From Rhipidocladum racemiflorum (Eukaryota > Streptophyta > Magnoliopsida > Poales > Poaceae): DNA of 64,000 bases. The position numbers were made by a program, and so were the translations under genes. The notes below the pieces were generated by a model that made no database searches, was not told the origin of the DNA, and saw only the letters and a list, made by a program, of their open reading frames with translations. The stretch lies in NCBI GenBank assembly GCA_036346355.1, contig CM070580.1, positions 23,923,374 through 23,987,373 on the forward strand. Direction: 5' to 3'. Of this stretch, positions 34,100-44,965 are shown one piece after another (position 1 is the stretch's first letter; each line of letters begins with the position of its first letter).

Positions 34100-37000
34100 G
34101 TCGCGCTTCGAGCGAACAGAAGTGGGCCCCTCTCAACGGTTCCTTCTCCTGGAAGCCTGAACTGTCCTTCCTGGGGAACCGTCTTTTCTGGCAGGACGGT
34201 TTCGATTTGCGTGCCCACGTGTCGTTTTCTGAATGGCGAACGCCTCAACTGCCCTCTGTGCCTCTAGGGCTTCCTCGACCATAACGGCGGGAAGTCCTTT
34301 TGCTTTCCCATTTCCTGGAGGAGCTTTTAAACATTCGAAGAGAAAACCCTTAGACTTACTTGGCCGTTTTGCGATCGCTGCGTCTCATACTCCTCTGCTT
34401 CGGCGCTCATCCCCCGACCTTGATCATCTTTTCCACCCTCATGGCGAGGTTCGGCGTCAGCAAGCTCGACAGCAAGCAGGTGGAGATCCTCCAACAAAGC
34501 GAGGTAATGCTGATGCCGGCACATGGAGAGTCCCTGGCGCCGAGGAGAGCCCACAGCCGGAGGAGGGGAGATCGTCTCCACCGAAGCTCTACGCCATGAG
34601 CAGGCTCGGGCGCCGAAAGTGAGTTCGTTGAGGCCGTACTCGCCTCTGCGAGTGCGAGATCGCTCACCTCCACCCCAACTCCATTCTCATTATGGCCATC
34701 TTCACCTATCTCTGCGAAGGGTTCGTGGGCGTCGAGCCCACTCGATCTCTTCTTCCACTTCTACACCCTTTCTTGCCAAGCCGCAGCCTTCGCGGCCGTG
34801 CCTCTACTCGCTGCGACCTACCCGACCATCACAGTGCAGAGCTTCACGCTCAAGGACTCGGTGTCGGGTTGGGCCGACTCTTGGTTCTACTTGAGGAAAG
34901 CGGAGGCGGCACGCTCTCCCTACTCGGCGCCGTGGGTCGCGCTGCCGAGACGCCCGACCGCCTGTGGAGCCCGAGGAGGAGAAGATCCTCATGACGATCA
35001 ACGAGCTCACGTGCACTGGGGCTGGCCGTGGGGCGTTACCGGGACTACGTCGAGGAACCGGATATCACCCCTTAGGAGGAGGGAGCATCCCTTCTTCAAG
35101 GTCGAGGGGTGGCAGGACATCACCCGAGTCACGCTCGGGTATGTCATCGCCCTCGATTTTCTTTTCCGAGCAGAGGATGCCTCTTCTCACGACCTCTCCC
35201 TTGGGTGGTATGCGGCTCCGCCAGAGGATCAGGTGGATGTGAGGGTGTCCGAGATGTTCGGCACCCCTAAAGGCAAGGAAATCATCGAGGCCACCAGATC
35301 CCGAACAACGTCCTTAACGGACCGAGGCGGTAAGTCTCGATTCGGACTTCTTTCAAGCTTTTGTCCGGACAGTGTTTCGCCAGGGGCCTTCCGAGCCTCA
35401 TTTGAGTTTTCTCTTTTCAACAGGAGAAGGTTGCCCTCGGTCGCCGTGTCCCGGTAGGATCCAGTTGGCGGGGCGGTCGAAGACCAAGGGACAAAGGGTC
35501 GCGCGCGCGCTCGATCTCCGTCGGCCACGCTGTCCCGCCAGCGCACACGCAGCGTTCGGCCAGACGACCGCTTCACCCGCCAAAGACTTGGAGTACGCCG
35601 ACGGCAGGAGGTGAGTGAACTAAGATTGTGGATGGATGAGTACACCCGAGACAATCCAGAAGCCGATGGCTCGCTTGAGCCAACTTCGCTGGCGAAGAAG
35701 GCGCGGCAGCTCGCGTCGGCCCCGCTGGAAGGTCGAGCCGAGGGCTGATCGCGGCCCTTCAAAGTGCGAGCTCAGCGGGTGAGCTCGAGCTCGGCTCCCG
35801 GGGACCGCGAGGAGGAGAAGGACGAATTTGCCGACTCCCGCCCCTTGGTCCCGAGGTCCCGCAGTCGCCGCCACGCCAACCGCGCTTAACGCCGATCGTC
35901 TCCGAGGTCGGCTTGGGGAGGCCGACCTTCGGCCGCCAAGCCGACAAAGGCGCGCGAGGACATGGTCGCCTCCTCGGCCCACGCCCGAGCTCGGCTAGCG
36001 GACGCCGAGCAAGGTCGATCCTCCGCTCCTCTTGTTTGTCTCTTTCCTCCGGCACCATACTAACCCCACATCGCCTATAGTGGGTGTGGCGGTTGGTGCG
36101 GAGTTATGGGATTTCAAGCGATGGTCGACGATATTCTTGACCTCGTGCTAGAGAGGAGCTTGCCCGGCCGCCGAGGCCGTCGTGGGCGACGAGGCCGAAG
36201 TGAGCCGAGGCCGCGGAGGCCCGGCCCCACTGCCGGGCCGTGGCGGCGATGTCGAGGTGGGGAGCCCACTGCCGCGAGCTCCGGGACCCAGAGGTCGTGT
36301 CTCGAAGAGGAGACACGGAGGAAGATCGCGCGCCGCCGATGCCCGAGCCGCGAAGGAGGGCATCCCCACATCATAGTCGTGAGTCTCGATGGTGATGAGC
36401 AGGTGCTGAAACTCCCGCGAGGATTCTTCCGGCGCCGGCGACATCATCACCGCGACTCTCCAGAGATCGCCGAGGTCTCCCCGTGCTCGTGACGCCACGC
36501 GGGTCCCAGCCACGCCTCGGCGTCGGGGACCCCATTCCTAGCGGGAGCTCGTCCAACGAGGAAGAGCGGCTACCCGGGTCGGGGAGATGAGCCCGACCAC
36601 CGTGAGGTGAGCCGAAGGCGGACTTCAAAGGCGAAGGAGATCTGCCGCACCAGAAATTTGTTCGATCGGGACCGACCTTCGTGGCCGAGGCTCGGTGCCC
36701 CGATTGATCAGCGGTCGGGGATCTTTGCTGCAGCCCAAGGGCCGGATGCCGACCGGTGTCCCGGTTGCTCCCATGGCCGTAGGCCAGAAGGGTGGAGGCC
36801 CGGCGCAACTTGCCGGGAGGAAGAAGAGCGGAGGTGATCCTCGCTCTTGAGGCCGTCCCTCTCCAGAGGCGGAGGTCGTCCCCGTGACAAAGCTCCTTCG
36901 CCCTCGGGGATGAGGGAGCTCGGGCTCAAGCCCCCTCCGATCAAGGAGAAGGGATCGAGGCGGGAGATCCCTTGTCCGCCCGAGGGGAACAGGGCGAGAC

Positions 37001-37560
37001 GGAGGACCCGCCGAGATGTTCCAGCAGGGCCGGAGGCTCGGCTTTGTTGGGTAAGTACTCGACTCATGTGTTTTTATCAAAAACTCGATCCACGACCTGA
37101 AATACCTTGTCGCGCAGTGCCGGAGTCCACCATGAAGGACTTCCATGCCGCCACCGTGCCGCCGAAGTTGTCGTGAAGCACCAAGTCGAGCAGACGCCAA
37201 GATCGCGAGCTCGAGCGCCGTTGCCGAGCCGACATCTTACGAGGCCGAGATCCGCGGAAGGTGGAGGAGTCCGTGCACGAGCTCCAGGAGCGTCTCGGCC
37301 GGAAGCGAGCAGCAAGGTCGGGCCTTGAGGCCACGGTGGCGACCTTGCGCGATGCCGCCGAAGCGCCGAAAGGACAATCGACCGAGAACGGAGGAGTCCA
37401 GGCGACTTCGGCGACAGCAAGCGAAGGTCGGAAGCTTCATGGCGGGTGCTCGACCTTGAGTCCGAGCTTGACTTGGTGCGGGGCGAGCGCTCGTCGCTCT
37501 GCCCGGGGCGAAAGCGTGCGGGCTCCTGTAATTTTCTTTGTCCTGTCTTTACCTGTAAAA
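34100..37560 (+). pseudogene. Antisense additional ORF of outer Tat element ('putative gypsy-type transposon' family)
   Basis: The trace runs antisense to pol. It begins MARFGVSKLDSKQVEILQQS (34441), passes the conserved LKDSVSGWADSWFYLRKAE (about 34848-34905) and REHPFFKVEGWQDITRV (about 35080-35130), and then reaches VSEMFGTPKGKEI (about 35245). Low-complexity Arg/Glu/Ala-rich sequence continues to about 37.5 kb. SVSGW..WFY is typical of the grass domain called 'putative gypsy type transposon', found in additional ORFs of Tat elements. Its function is unknown. Splice-like GTGAGT after CGGCAGGAG at about 35610 and frameshifts elsewhere are visible. Confidence 0.6.
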
Positions 37561-38160
37561 AACTTTAAGGGGAAAACCGCCCAGTTGAACATAGAAAGAG
37601 CGTTTATCTATCTCTAAACGTTTTTGTTGTTTTGTCCGAGATGATAACGATTTGTTTGGTGTCGTGGTTCCTTGTTCGCTTACGTCGGCCTTACGAGACT
37701 TAGCAGTCAAGCGTACTAGGGAGTAGCTACCTCGCGTGAGAGCTGCACGAGGTCGTGGCCACTTGGTACCCCTATAGCCCCGCCGCCAACGAGGTCGTGG
37801 GCGTGAAATGCGACTGCGACCTCGTTGGCGGAATAGAGTTCTGCGAGGACCGTGTGGCTCTTAGGGTACGGTGCGTCGATGCCGCCCGGCCGACTTGAGC
37901 TCGGAACCGCTCGTAAGGGTGTCCTGTGCGAATCTTTGCTTGCGGCGGAGGTCTACCGCGAAAGATGGTCGTCTTACGAGGAAGGAAGCCCTTGAGGTCG
38001 AGCTCTTATCGTGCGGTGTTTTGCCCGACGACCAGACCGCCTCGACACTGTGCAGGTCGAGCTTAATCGTAGAATTTTTTGTGGAGGTAAAGGAGAAAGA
38101 GAGAGAAAGAACGAGAAGACGAGGTGACAAAATTTATTAAAAAGGTAGGCGAGTGTGGTT
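37561..38160. other. Spacer between antisense ORF and integrase, outer element
   Basis: The bases between the end of the antisense ORF and the stop of the integrase frame show no coding motif. The equivalent region of the nested element is 46440-47130. It probably carries the terminators or promoters of the two converging transcription units, but no specific signal is identified. Confidence 0.4.
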
Positions 38161-38162
38161 AG

Positions 38163-39355
38163 ACATGGAACTTACGCAGTTGGTCGATGTTCCAAGTACT
38201 AGCTAGTTCTCGACCATCTTCTATTATGCGGCGGACCGGCGCGTCTTGTTGAGACGGCAGTGTAAGGACCTTCCCATCTTGGCGTTAGCTTGTTGGCTTT
38301 TGACAGGTCTTGGACCCGTCGCGAGCGAGATCGCCGGCGTGCAAGGTCCTTGGTCGTACCGATTTAGCGGCGTGCTGCGAAGTGCTTGCAGTAGACCGCG
38401 GATCGCATATGTAACCTGTTCACGGAGTCGCCTCCAGGTCGAGGTCGAGAAGGCGCTCGCCTTACTGCGTCGATGCTATCGGCTAGGATTCACCCTTGGG
38501 GATCCTAGGACAACCTCGACGGGTAGGACGGCTTCCGCGCCATATACTGGCCGAAAGGGGTCTCCCAGTGGCTCGGCTGTGGTCTTGGGTGACCGACTGA
38601 AGGACGGGGTAGTTCGTCCACCCAGGCTCGACCATGCCGACGAGGCTCTTGAAGACTCTCTTCTTGATTCCTTGGACGATCTGCCCGATTCGCGCGCTCG
38701 CCCCGTTGCTCGTGGGTGGGCCACGGATCGAAGCATATCTTGGTCCCGACCTCCTCGCAATAAGCACTGAAACACCTCGCTTGTGAACTGAGTGCCGTTG
38801 TCGGTAATGAGGCGACTCGGAGCGCCAAAGCGGAGTTACTACATTATTGCGGAAGAACCTTTTAGCCGCTTTGTCGAGATGGTTGATATAGGCTCGGCCT
38901 CGATCCATTTAGTGAAGGTGTCGATTACGACGAGCAGTATTTACAACCCTCCTTCCTGGAAATGGACCGAGTATGTCGATGCCCCAAACCGAGAATGGCC
39001 AGGTTAGCGGCATGGTCTGTAGCGCGTATGCCGGCTGATGGACCTTCCGAGCATGGAACTGGCAAGATCGGCAGGAGGTCACTATTGAGCGTGCGTCGGC
39101 CAAGGCCGTCGGCCAATAGTAACCCAATCGGAAGGCTTTGCTCACCAAGGTCCTAAAGGACGAGTGAGCTCCACACATCCCGTCATGGATATCCTTGAGG
39201 AGATATTTGCCTTCCTCTTGGGTGATGCACTTGGAGAGGATGCCAAGCGCGCCTTTGCGGTATAAGAGGCCCTCGACCATTTTATAGGTCGAGGAGCGCC
39301 TCACTAGCCGGGATTTCTCGGCTTCCTCCTCGGGCAAAGGTCCGTGCACGGCAGT
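38163..39355 (-). pseudogene. Integrase of outer Tat element, broken
   Basis: The N-terminal zinc-binding part is at 39349-38990 (KSRLVRRSSTYKMVEGLLYRKG, with CHACQFHARKVHQP-like SCRSCQFHARK). The catalytic start DILGPFPG lies near 38970. The C-terminal NIDQLRKF..V end lies near 38170. Frameshifts break the frame near 38910 and 38830, among others. It corresponds closely to 47130-48361 of the nested element. Confidence 0.75.
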
Positions 39356-39370
39356 ATTGGATGAATGGCG

Positions 39371-41241
39371 TCATCCACCTCGCATCCTACTCGAGGAAGG
39401 AGACGGTACCACCCGTCTCGGTTGCCTCCTCCCGGGGTATGGAGGGTTTATAGAGGTGCTCGATGAGCACCCCGCGAAGCGAAAGCTGGCGGAACCGACC
39501 TTCGATAGATGGTCGGCCAGGGCATTGTCCTTCCTGAGGATGTATAGTACTTCAAGTTTCAAGTACTTTTCCATCTTCCTTACTTCAGCCAGGTAAAGCG
39601 CCATTGAGTCATCGAACCGATACTCCTTGTTAACCTGGTTGGCGGCCAGTGCGAGTCGCCTTCGCGATTGAGTCGTTGGACTCGGCGCTTTGCATGCCCG
39701 GAAGCCGGCTAGCGGATCTTCGTATTCTGCTGCGTTGTTTGTTGCGCCGGAAATGCAATTGGAGGCGTCTTGGATCCGCTTCCCCCCGAGGGGATTCGAG
39801 GACCACTCGACCCGAGCAATCGTAAGCTCGGGATCCGTCGAAGTGCATGACCCAGCGGCCGTGCTCGGCTGGTTGGAGTTCGGGTTCGGGCGGGCGGGGT
39901 TTGTCCATTCGGCCAGGAAGTCCGCTAGGACTCGAGATTTGATCGCGATTCTGGCGAGAATTCGATCTCGACCGGCGAGCTCCATGGCCCATTTCGCGAT
40001 CCGCCCGCTTGCGTCTGATTCCAGAATTTCTCTCAGCGGAGGTTGGTCGGGACTTGGATTTTGTGTGCTGGAAGTAGTGTCTTAATTTCTTCGAGGCCAC
40101 GAGGAGCGTATAAAGGAGTTTACGGACCTCGGGTAACGCTCCTTTGGTCCGTGGTAAGACTTCGCCGACGTAGTAGATCGGCGCCGCACCCCGTCCCGTT
40201 CTATCAGTCAAGACGCCAGCGCTTACCGCTGGGTGTGGCGGCGAGGTAGAGCAAGAGAACTCTCTCCCATTCTTGGCGTGGTCAAGACCGGGTCTTGACA
40301 AATATAACAAGCTCTTTGAAAGAGCGATGCCTTCATCTGTCCGCACGCTGAAACCGCCGTGCCAGGGCGCCTTGAAGAAAGGTAGGCCACGTTCCCGAGC
40401 CGCGAGATGAAAGCGACTTAAGGCCGCCATTCTCCTGGCCAGGATCGACCTCCCGAGTGCAAGCCGGTGGTCGCATGTTCTCGATGGCTTCTATCTTTTA
40501 GGTTGGCCCCGATTCCTTGTGGGCCGATCATGTATCCGAGCACCTTGCCATCTTTGACCCGAACACACATTTTTCAGGGTTTAACTTTATTCGATGCTTA
40601 TTGAGGTTATGAAAAGTCTCCTCTAGATCGGATACATGGTCCGAGGCCATCTTGCTCTTGACGACTATGTCGTCTACATACACTTCCGAGTTCCGACCTA
40701 TTTGGTTCGAGAAGGTTTTACGCATAAAGGCGCTGGAAGGTCGCTCCGGCGTTCCTTAGACCGAAGGACATGGTCGTGTAGCGAGAATGTGCCAAGCGGC
40801 GTGATGAAGGAAGTTTTCTCGCAAATGCGTCGGGCGATATGCCGATCTGGTGATAGCCTGAGTAGGCGCCCGAAAAGCTCATCGCCTCGGAGTCGGGCCG
40901 TTGCGTCGACCAACCGGTCTATCCGAGGTAGCAGAAATTGTCTTTCGGGCATGCGGCATTCAGCCCGTGTGATCGACACACATGCGCCACTTGCCCCTTT
41001 TTCATCACGATAATCGGTTGGCCAACCACTCGGAATGGTCGACCTCCCGAATGAAACCGGCTTTGAGGAGCTTGTCCGATTCTTCTCGATGATGGCTTGC
41101 TTCTCGGAGAAGCGCTGAGCTTCTGCCCCGCGAGGCTTTTGTCGAGCCGACCCGCTGCGTGCTCGATGACCTCCCTTGGGACTCGGGCATGTCGGACGGT
41201 TCCCGGCGAACGCGTGTCCGCGCTTCTCGGAGGAAGGTCAC
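39371..41241 (-). pseudogene. Reverse transcriptase and dual RNase H of outer Tat element, broken
   Basis: From right to left it carries KLLKAGFIREVDHSEWLANRL (41090-41010), the catalytic EVYVDDIVVKSKM (about 40690-40650), CVFGSKMARC, and the RT-linked RNase H (about 40250-40050). The second RNase H has NNAAEYEDPLAGFRACK (about 39735), VNKEYRFDDS and ILRKDNALADHLSKV (39540). The second domain with an NAAEYE motif is the extra RNase H known in Tat elements. At least five frameshifts separate the pieces. The closest copy in the window is the intact frame at 48690-50210. Confidence 0.75.
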
Positions 41242-41272
41242 GAGCTCGAGTTCCTATTTAGGATCTAGGAAG

Positions 41273-41512
41273 CCCCCACAGACGGCGCCACGGTATCGAC
41301 GATTGGGGAACAGCCCCCGCCGAGCTTACTTGTTGGTGGAGGGACCAAGCTGTGACCCCTTCTTGCGTGAGGATTACTCAAGGAACGGATCACCAGATCT
41401 CAACGAAGCGTGGACACGATTTACCCTGGTTCGGGCCTCTCAGGGAAGAGATAATAGCCCTACTCCACTCTTGTATACTCTTGCAAAGTGTCTCGAGTGT
41501 ATGACTCTTGTC
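41273..41512 (-). repeat. R-U5-PBS fragment inserted in pol
   Basis: Bases 41294-41512 are a partial copy (219 bp) of the U5-side third of the outer element's own LTR (equivalent to 33272-33495). On the minus strand it is followed directly by a primer-binding site (41273-41290, TGGCGCCGTCTGTGGGGG). It lies between the protease and RT parts of pol, where the nested relative has no such sequence. It therefore joins the 5' leader of the element RNA to an internal coding position. Confidence 0.7.
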
Positions 41513-41526
41513 CAGTTCTCATGCCG

Positions 41527-42250
41527 CACAACGGATGGCCTTGGTTTCTCCTCGGCTTGGAGGCTAGCCTTGGGCGGGAACTCCTCGGCTCTTGCTCGGG
41601 CCCTGGCTGAAGCGATTGGACCGACCATGTCTAACGCCCTCTCGTCGCAGTTTAGGGCTGCTTTCGGGCTTCCCTTGACCGTGATCACGCCGCCGGGGCC
41701 GGGGACCTTCAAGCATTGATACCCGTGGTGAGTGGCGGCCATGAATTTGGCGAGTGCTGGTCGGCCAGGATCGCGTTATGGCCGACTAAAAATCGACCAC
41801 TTTAACGTGATCGGCTCCGTTCGGAAGTTGCTCGGATTGCCGAACGTTCTTGGCGGGGCGATCTGGCCGAGCGGCCTGACCGACGTTCCGGGCACTATCC
41901 CGTAGAACGGGACCACCAGGCTTTTGATCTTGGAGCGAGGGATCTGCATCTCGTCCAAGACCCTGGCAGATATCAGGTCCAGGGAGCTCCCGCAATCCAC
42001 AAGGACCCGACCTACTGCGGTGTTGCAGATCGTTGGGCTAACGACCATCGGAAGCCTTTGGGGTTTCGCTATCCCCGAGGGCGATCGTCCTTGGAGAAGG
42101 TGATCGGCGGCTCGGACCACTTGAGTCATGAGCAGGAGGCTTCCCACGAGTGACACGGAGTACCTCGCGCGCGGCCTCCTTTAACTCCCGACGCGACCCA
42201 TAGGCGGCGGAGCCCCCGAATATCACGGCGATGTGGTTTCTCGGCTCTTG
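41527..42250 (-). pseudogene. Retropepsin-like protease of outer Tat element
   Basis: The frame at 42156-41776 carries VGRVLVDCGSSLDLISARVL, with the D-x-G-S active-site form of retropepsins (VDCGSS). The gag-to-protease linker IAVIFGGSAAYGSRRELKEAA lies at 42240-42170. Downstream (41742-41527) is the conserved GVITVKGSPKAALNCDERALD that links protease to RT. A frameshift separates the linker from the protease. Confidence 0.7.
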
Positions 42251-42504
42251 GTACTCCATGTCGGTGTCTTGCTCCTCGGCGGGCTTCTTGCCCTTGACGT
42301 CTCCTTCCATCTCGGGGAGCGTGGGCATGGGACCCTTACCGTTGTAGAACTGCTCCAGCGGGAGGCCCACGTTACGCAATTCCGCCAAGGTCATGCCCAT
42401 GCGCCTGGTGGAAGCGGGCGAAATAGGCACTAGCCCGCGCGTTGGTCGCCGCGTTCTTGGTCGTCCGGTTACGCTCGTTGTTCCGTGAACCTGGTCGACC
42501 CTTC
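42180..42504 (-). pseudogene. gag C-terminal part of outer Tat element
   Basis: The minus-strand trace RNNERNRTTKNAATNARASAYFARFHQAHGHD corresponds to the end of Tat gag ('YCxFHxxxGHDTEEC' zinc-binding region). It is the continuation of the gag frame that ends at 55817, so the nested insertion lies inside gag. Bases 42500-42504 (CCTTC) are one copy of the target duplication of the nested insertion. Confidence 0.6.
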
Positions 42505-43128
42505 TGTCGGCGATTGGAGAACGGGCTCCCGTCGAGCTTACTTGTTGAATGGGGATCAATGAGCCCCGTCGTGCACGACCGAAGAGGGCGTTCGAGCGAC
42601 GCGAGGCTCGGGAGAAGAAGAAGGGTGGAACACGGTGTTTTATCCTGGTTCGGGCCTCTCACCGCCGAGATAATAGCCCTACTCCAGTGTATTGTGTTCT
42701 ATCTCGTGTCCCTCCCCATTCTGAGATCTTCAGGGGTTTAAATACTACGACTAGAGGTACATAGAAGGTAACTACCTCCTGGGATCGCGCGCAATCGCAC
42801 TTACGATCTACCGCCCTTGATCCGGCGCTATTTGAATTTCGGGTATGATTTCCCTTGATCTCCGGCTGATTGGTTGCCACCTTCCTTCCTTGTGGCATTG
42901 ATCAGCACCCGACCAAAACACCCGAGCAGGTGTCGTGGCCTCTACGAGCATGCTTGCTCGTGGGGGTGTGTTTGGTGCTTCGCGAGCGAAGGTGCAAATG
43001 CGTATGCTCGGAGGAGAAGGAGGATGCTCGTTTCGTTCTCCGAGCATCTTCTTTTAGTGTTGCTTGGTCGGCGGGTTTAGCTTTTCACTGGGTACCGTGG
43101 TCTTTTGCCGTATAGCCAATCCTCGACG
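42505..43128 (-). repeat. 3' LTR of left half of nested composite
   Basis: On plus it starts TGTCGGCGATTGGAG and ends GCCAATCCTCGACG, next to a polypurine tract read on minus (AAGGGGGCTAGG, 43129-43140). It is related to, but clearly a different subfamily from, the outer LTR; both share the segment around GATAATAGCCCTACTCC. It is the inverted counterpart of 55178-55811. Confidence 0.8.
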
Positions 43129-43344
43129 CCTAGCCCCCTTGTAATCTGATTTAGTTTCTCGAAGCGCTTTCTCCGGCCCAGTGTCGCTACGTGATAGGCG
43201 GCGATTTTAACCTGCCCCTTCGCTGTCTTTTAACCCTTTCTACCGGAGAGGTCGGAGTTACATTGTCTCTTTGCTCGTCTTCGCCAAAAATCTTCCAAGA
43301 GCCCTAGCGCCCAAGAACCCTTTTCGCTCCTTCTTTCTTCTGGC

Positions 43345-44965
43345 CATGGCGCTGCTTCAAGGTTAGCGTGATGACCGAAGGAGGCTCCAGTGCTCACGGA
43401 CGAGGGGTACGCCGACCCAAGCTCGGGTCGAGTGCAGAGGATGATGCGGTGCCGGCACCGCGAGAGACGGAGATCGTCTCCTGCGAGTTGTACGCCATCA
43501 ACGGGCCGTCGCCCCGAGAGCGACTTCCTCGCCTCCGTGCTTGCCTTCGTGGGTGCGAGATCTCTCATCTCCACCCCAACTCTATCCTTTCTCTAGCAAT
43601 CTTCTCCCATCTTTGCGAGGCTTCCGTGGGTGTAATGCCCACGGCTAGCCTCTTCTTTCACTTCTATTCCCCTTCCACACCGTGGGATGGCTCACGGTTG
43701 CGTTTATCTTCGCCTCCGGCCCAACCGACCATACGAGTACCCCTTCGTTGCTCTGAAGGACTCGGTGTCGGGTTGGGCCGACCTCTGGTTCTACCAGAAG
43801 AAGGCGGAGGGGTCCCAGTTGGTCTATACTGGGGAGGACGCTCCGCCTACTGAGACGGCGCGCCCGCCCGTGCAACCTGAGGAAGAGCGGGTGCTCAGGA
43901 CGATCGGTGAGCTTGCCCAGATGGGGCTCACTGGTCGGGATATCGCCCGGGACTTCACCTTCAACCGGGTGTCCCCCCTGAGGCGCCGCGAGCATCCCTT
44001 CTTCGAGGTGACCGGGTGGCACGACTTCACCCGCGAGGACAACGCAGGTATGTTCCTGGACCTCTTTCCCGAGCATCGCTGCTTTCTGGTGATCGGTGCT
44101 ATGCATATATATATATATATCTTTTGTCTTAGTCTTCGGTTGCGACGCAGCTCCGAGGACGGACTGGGTTGACGAGAGGGTCGCCGAGATGTTCGGCGCC
44201 CCGAAGGAGAAGGAGCTGACGCCCAATCGTCAGGTCCCCAAGAACATTTTTGACCGTGGCGACGCGGTAAGTACATCTTCCTGCTTCCGTTCGAGGGCAC
44301 GTTTTCCGAGCTTATTCCTCCCGATTTCTGTTTGCAGGAGAAGGTCGCCCTTGATCTTGCCGTGTCGAGCGCCGCAGCGCCGCCGCAAGCCAGCACCCCG
44401 GCCAGGGGTTCCCGCAAGAGGGCGGCGGGTCGAGGCCGCCAAGTATCCGCCTCGCCTCCCCGCGCCAAGCGGTCGAGGCGCCGAGCTTCGACCAGGACCC
44501 CCACGCCGCACCTTGAGTACGCCGACCGCCAGGAGGTAAGCGAACTTCGAATCTGGTTCGATGACTTCAAACGGAGGAGGCCGGAGCTGATGGGCCGACT
44601 GGAACAGCTCGCCGAGCAGGCGAAGAAGGCCGAGGAGGAGGCCAGGTCTCTCCCGACCAAGGAGCGGCTGGAGAGGCAGATCAAGGCCCTCCAGGACCAG
44701 CTCACTCGGGTGGTCGATGCCCCCGAGGAGGAGGAAGAAGAGGAGGACACTTATGCTCGTCGGAAGGAGCAGGAGGTCGACCTCTCGGCACCGCCTCGAC
44801 GCCGGAAGAGGTCGACATGGACGACGCCGACCAGCGATGGCACGTGCCGACGCCATGCGAGGAGCGCTGTCGTGGTCGTGGCCGAGGCCTACGAGGCCGC
44901 CGCGGCAAAGTCGCCCGTGGCCGGCGAGGGGCCGAGGAGGATGGCGCCGCCGCCGGGCGTAAGGT
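43345..44965 (+). pseudogene. Spliced antisense ORF of nested element, left copy
   Basis: The frame begins MALLQ at 43346 after a clear 5' flank. It contains ETEIVSCELYAINGPSP, ALKDSVSGWADLWFYQKKAE (about 43752-43811) and REHPFFEVTGWHDFTRED (about 43989-44040). Good splice signals follow: donor GGTATG at 44047 with acceptor GACGCAG near 44150, and donor GCGGTAAGTA at 44266 with acceptor TTTGCAG at 44337. The next exon (44338-44963) encodes a basic stretch and then a coiled coil (WFDDFKRRRPELMGRLEQLA). The product belongs to the 'putative gypsy-type transposon' additional-ORF family of Tat elements; its role is unknown. An early frameshift and a stop near 43360 make this copy defective as read. 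Confidence 0.6.

Noticed and set aside
33200..34300. Several frames of 60-166 codons
   Set aside because: They lie in the LTR and its flank, and equivalent frames in the partner LTR are disrupted. They are not genes.
34804..37600. Minus-strand frames up to 219 codons within the antisense-ORF region
   Set aside because: They come from GC-rich composition. Only the plus-strand trace has motifs shared with the nested copies (DSVSGW, REHPFF).
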